The position numbers and the translations under genes were made by a program. The notes below the pieces were generated by a model. It had not been told where the DNA came from. It saw nothing but the letters and a program-made list of their open reading frames with translations, and ran no database searches. A DNA stretch of 64,000 bases from Arthrobacter dokdonellae. Lineage in GTDB: Bacteria; Actinomycetota; Actinomycetes; Actinomycetales; Micrococcaceae. Location of the stretch: positions 1,798,001 to 1,862,000 of the forward strand of contig NZ_CP029642.1 of the NCBI RefSeq assembly GCF_003268655.1. The letters run 5' to 3'. The number at the start of each line of letters is the position of its first letter. The first letter of the stretch is position 1. Shown here in pieces: positions 63,154 through 64,000 of this stretch.

Positions 63154-63241
63154 GGACGCAACCACGGCCACGTACGGTCTCGACAGGCCCGGCCACCGGC
63201 CGCCGCCGGCTGGCAGCCCCGATGACAATTGAGAGGGACGC

Positions 63242-64000
63242 ATGATGTCCGGCTTTGAGGATGTGACCACGGCCACGATACTGCTGATCCTGGTGGCCGG
63301 GTTTGCCGCCGGCTGGATCGACGCGGTGGTGGGCGGGGGAGGGCTGATCCAATTGCCGGTCATGCTGATGGTCCCGGGCATTACGCCGATACAGGCGCTG
63401 GCCACGAACAAGATGGGCTCGATCTTTGGCACCGCCACGAGCTCCGTCACCTACTATCGGCGGGTGAAACCCGACCTGCGCACGGCGCTTCCCATGGCCG
63501 CGGTGGCCCTGGCGGGCAGCGTGGGCGGTGCCGTCGTGGCGGCGAGCCTGCCCGGTTCGGTGTTCAAGCCCATCATCGTGGCGGCGCTGGTCGCTGTCCT
63601 GCTGTTCACGGCGTTCAAGCCGGGCATGGGCGAGCTGACGGCCCTGCGGCACGCGGGCCGGAAGCACTACATCCTGGCCGGATGCATCGGCGGCGTGATC
63701 GGCTTTTATGACGGCCTGATCGGTCCGGGCACAGGATCGTTCCTGGTGATCGCCCTGGTGAGCCTCATGGGCTACGCATTCCTGGAAGCCAGCGCCAAGG
63801 CCAAGATCGTCAATCTGGCCACCAATGCCGGGGCGCTGATGTTTTTCCTGCCCCACGGCTCCCTGCTGTGGGGTGTGGGCCTGGTGCTTGGCGCGGCCAA
63901 CATGGCAGGCGGGTACCTCGGCGCACGCACGGCGGTGAAGCAGGGCAACAAGTTCATCCGGGTCGTGTTCCTGGGCGTGGTGACGGTGCTCATTGTGAAA
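63242..64000 (+). CDS. TauE/SafE-family sulfite or anion exporter, cut by the window end
   Basis: 253 codons are visible from ATG 63242 (GAGAGGGA upstream), with no stop. Family wording: GFAAGWIDAVVGGGGLIQLP and TPIQALATNKMGSIFGTATS in the first half, then GGVIGFYDGLIGPGTGSFLV in the second repeat. About seven hydrophobic segments are seen, forming the usual inverted repeat. Members export sulfite, sulfoacetate or related anions. At most a few codons are missing. Confidence 0.88.
   Translation, partial: MMSGFEDVTTATILLILVAGFAAGWIDAVVGGGGLIQLPVMLMVPGITPIQALATNKMGSIFGTATSSVTYYRRVKPDLRTALPMAAVALAGSVGGAVVAASLPGSVFKPIIVAALVAVLLFTAFKPGMGELTALRHAGRKHYILAGCIGGVIGFYDGLIGPGTGSFLVIALVSLMGYAFLEASAKAKIVNLATNAGALMFFLPHGSLLWGVGLVLGAANMAGGYLGARTAVKQGNKFIRVVFLGVVTVLIVK

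Larger units (their letters stand above)
62835..63199 (+). repeat. 24-bp inverted repeats bounding a structured noncoding block
   Basis: 62835-62858 and the reverse complement of 63176-63199 agree at 22 of 24 bases (CCGGTGG, then CGGGCCTGTCGAG). Between them lie two isostructural elements (62884-62980, 63051-63153) and a perfect hairpin (63001-63037). The block could be a mobile repeat unit. The GCCTGTCGAGG core also appears near 7240. No protein-coding gene is visible in 62803-63241. Confidence 0.6.

Overview
The window is a high-GC actinobacterial chromosome segment, most like Arthrobacter or a close Micrococcaceae relative. The evidence is the gene order M23 peptidase, rpsB, tsf, pyrH, frr, cdsA and, further on, dxr, rseP, ispG, GNAT, proS; GTG and TTG starts; mycothiol-type and SatD-type genes; and a leucine-degradation operon laid out as in Mycobacterium tuberculosis Rv2495c-Rv2506.

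Region 1 (1-7206) is the right end of an integrated element that stops at the 3' half of a tRNA gene (putative attR). It has an XRE regulator, a HTH_17 protein, a phage tape measure protein, a lipoprotein and an excisionase-like protein, but no capsid, portal, terminase, other tail gene or integrase in view. Region 2 (7207-15354) is core genome: an acyl-CoA dehydrogenase, a four-copy 21-bp repeat, M23 peptidase, rpsB-tsf, pyrH-frr-cdsA and a DivIVA-domain gene. Region 3 (15351-24530) is decaying and IS-rich: a broken sodium:solute symporter pair, a serine resolvase split by an IS256-family element with an exact 8-bp target duplication, an unusual ExoVII-large-subunit-like gene, and an acetyltransferase split by an IS21-family element with a 6-bp duplication.

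Region 4 (about 21,080-32,780) looks like a cassette array. Unrelated small genes (GNAT, DUF6984, maleylpyruvate isomerase-like, methyltransferase, two toxin-antitoxin pairs, prolyl aminopeptidase, VOC, Clp-N, monooxygenase) are separated by copies of one roughly 30-bp imperfect dyad, always in the same orientation. Several of the genes have a -10-like hexamer exactly 6 nt before the start codon, which implies leaderless mRNAs. A second broken symporter and an ABC exporter follow.

Region 5 (35,536-48,858) is branched-chain and leucine catabolism. An Lrp regulator diverges from E1alpha, E1beta and E2 of a branched-chain keto acid dehydrogenase. A TetR regulator with a clear operator diverges from a carboxylase, acyl-CoA dehydrogenase, CoA-transferase, MaoC hydratase and CitE-like lyase operon. 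Region 6 (48,975-64,000) returns to core genes: dxr, rseP, an autoregulated satD-type gene, ispG, a FadH-like reductase with a PadR regulator, an ABC exporter with TetR, proS and a TauE/SafE permease cut by the window end. Between proS and the permease lie two isostructural elements whose stems covary, the most striking noncoding signal in the window.
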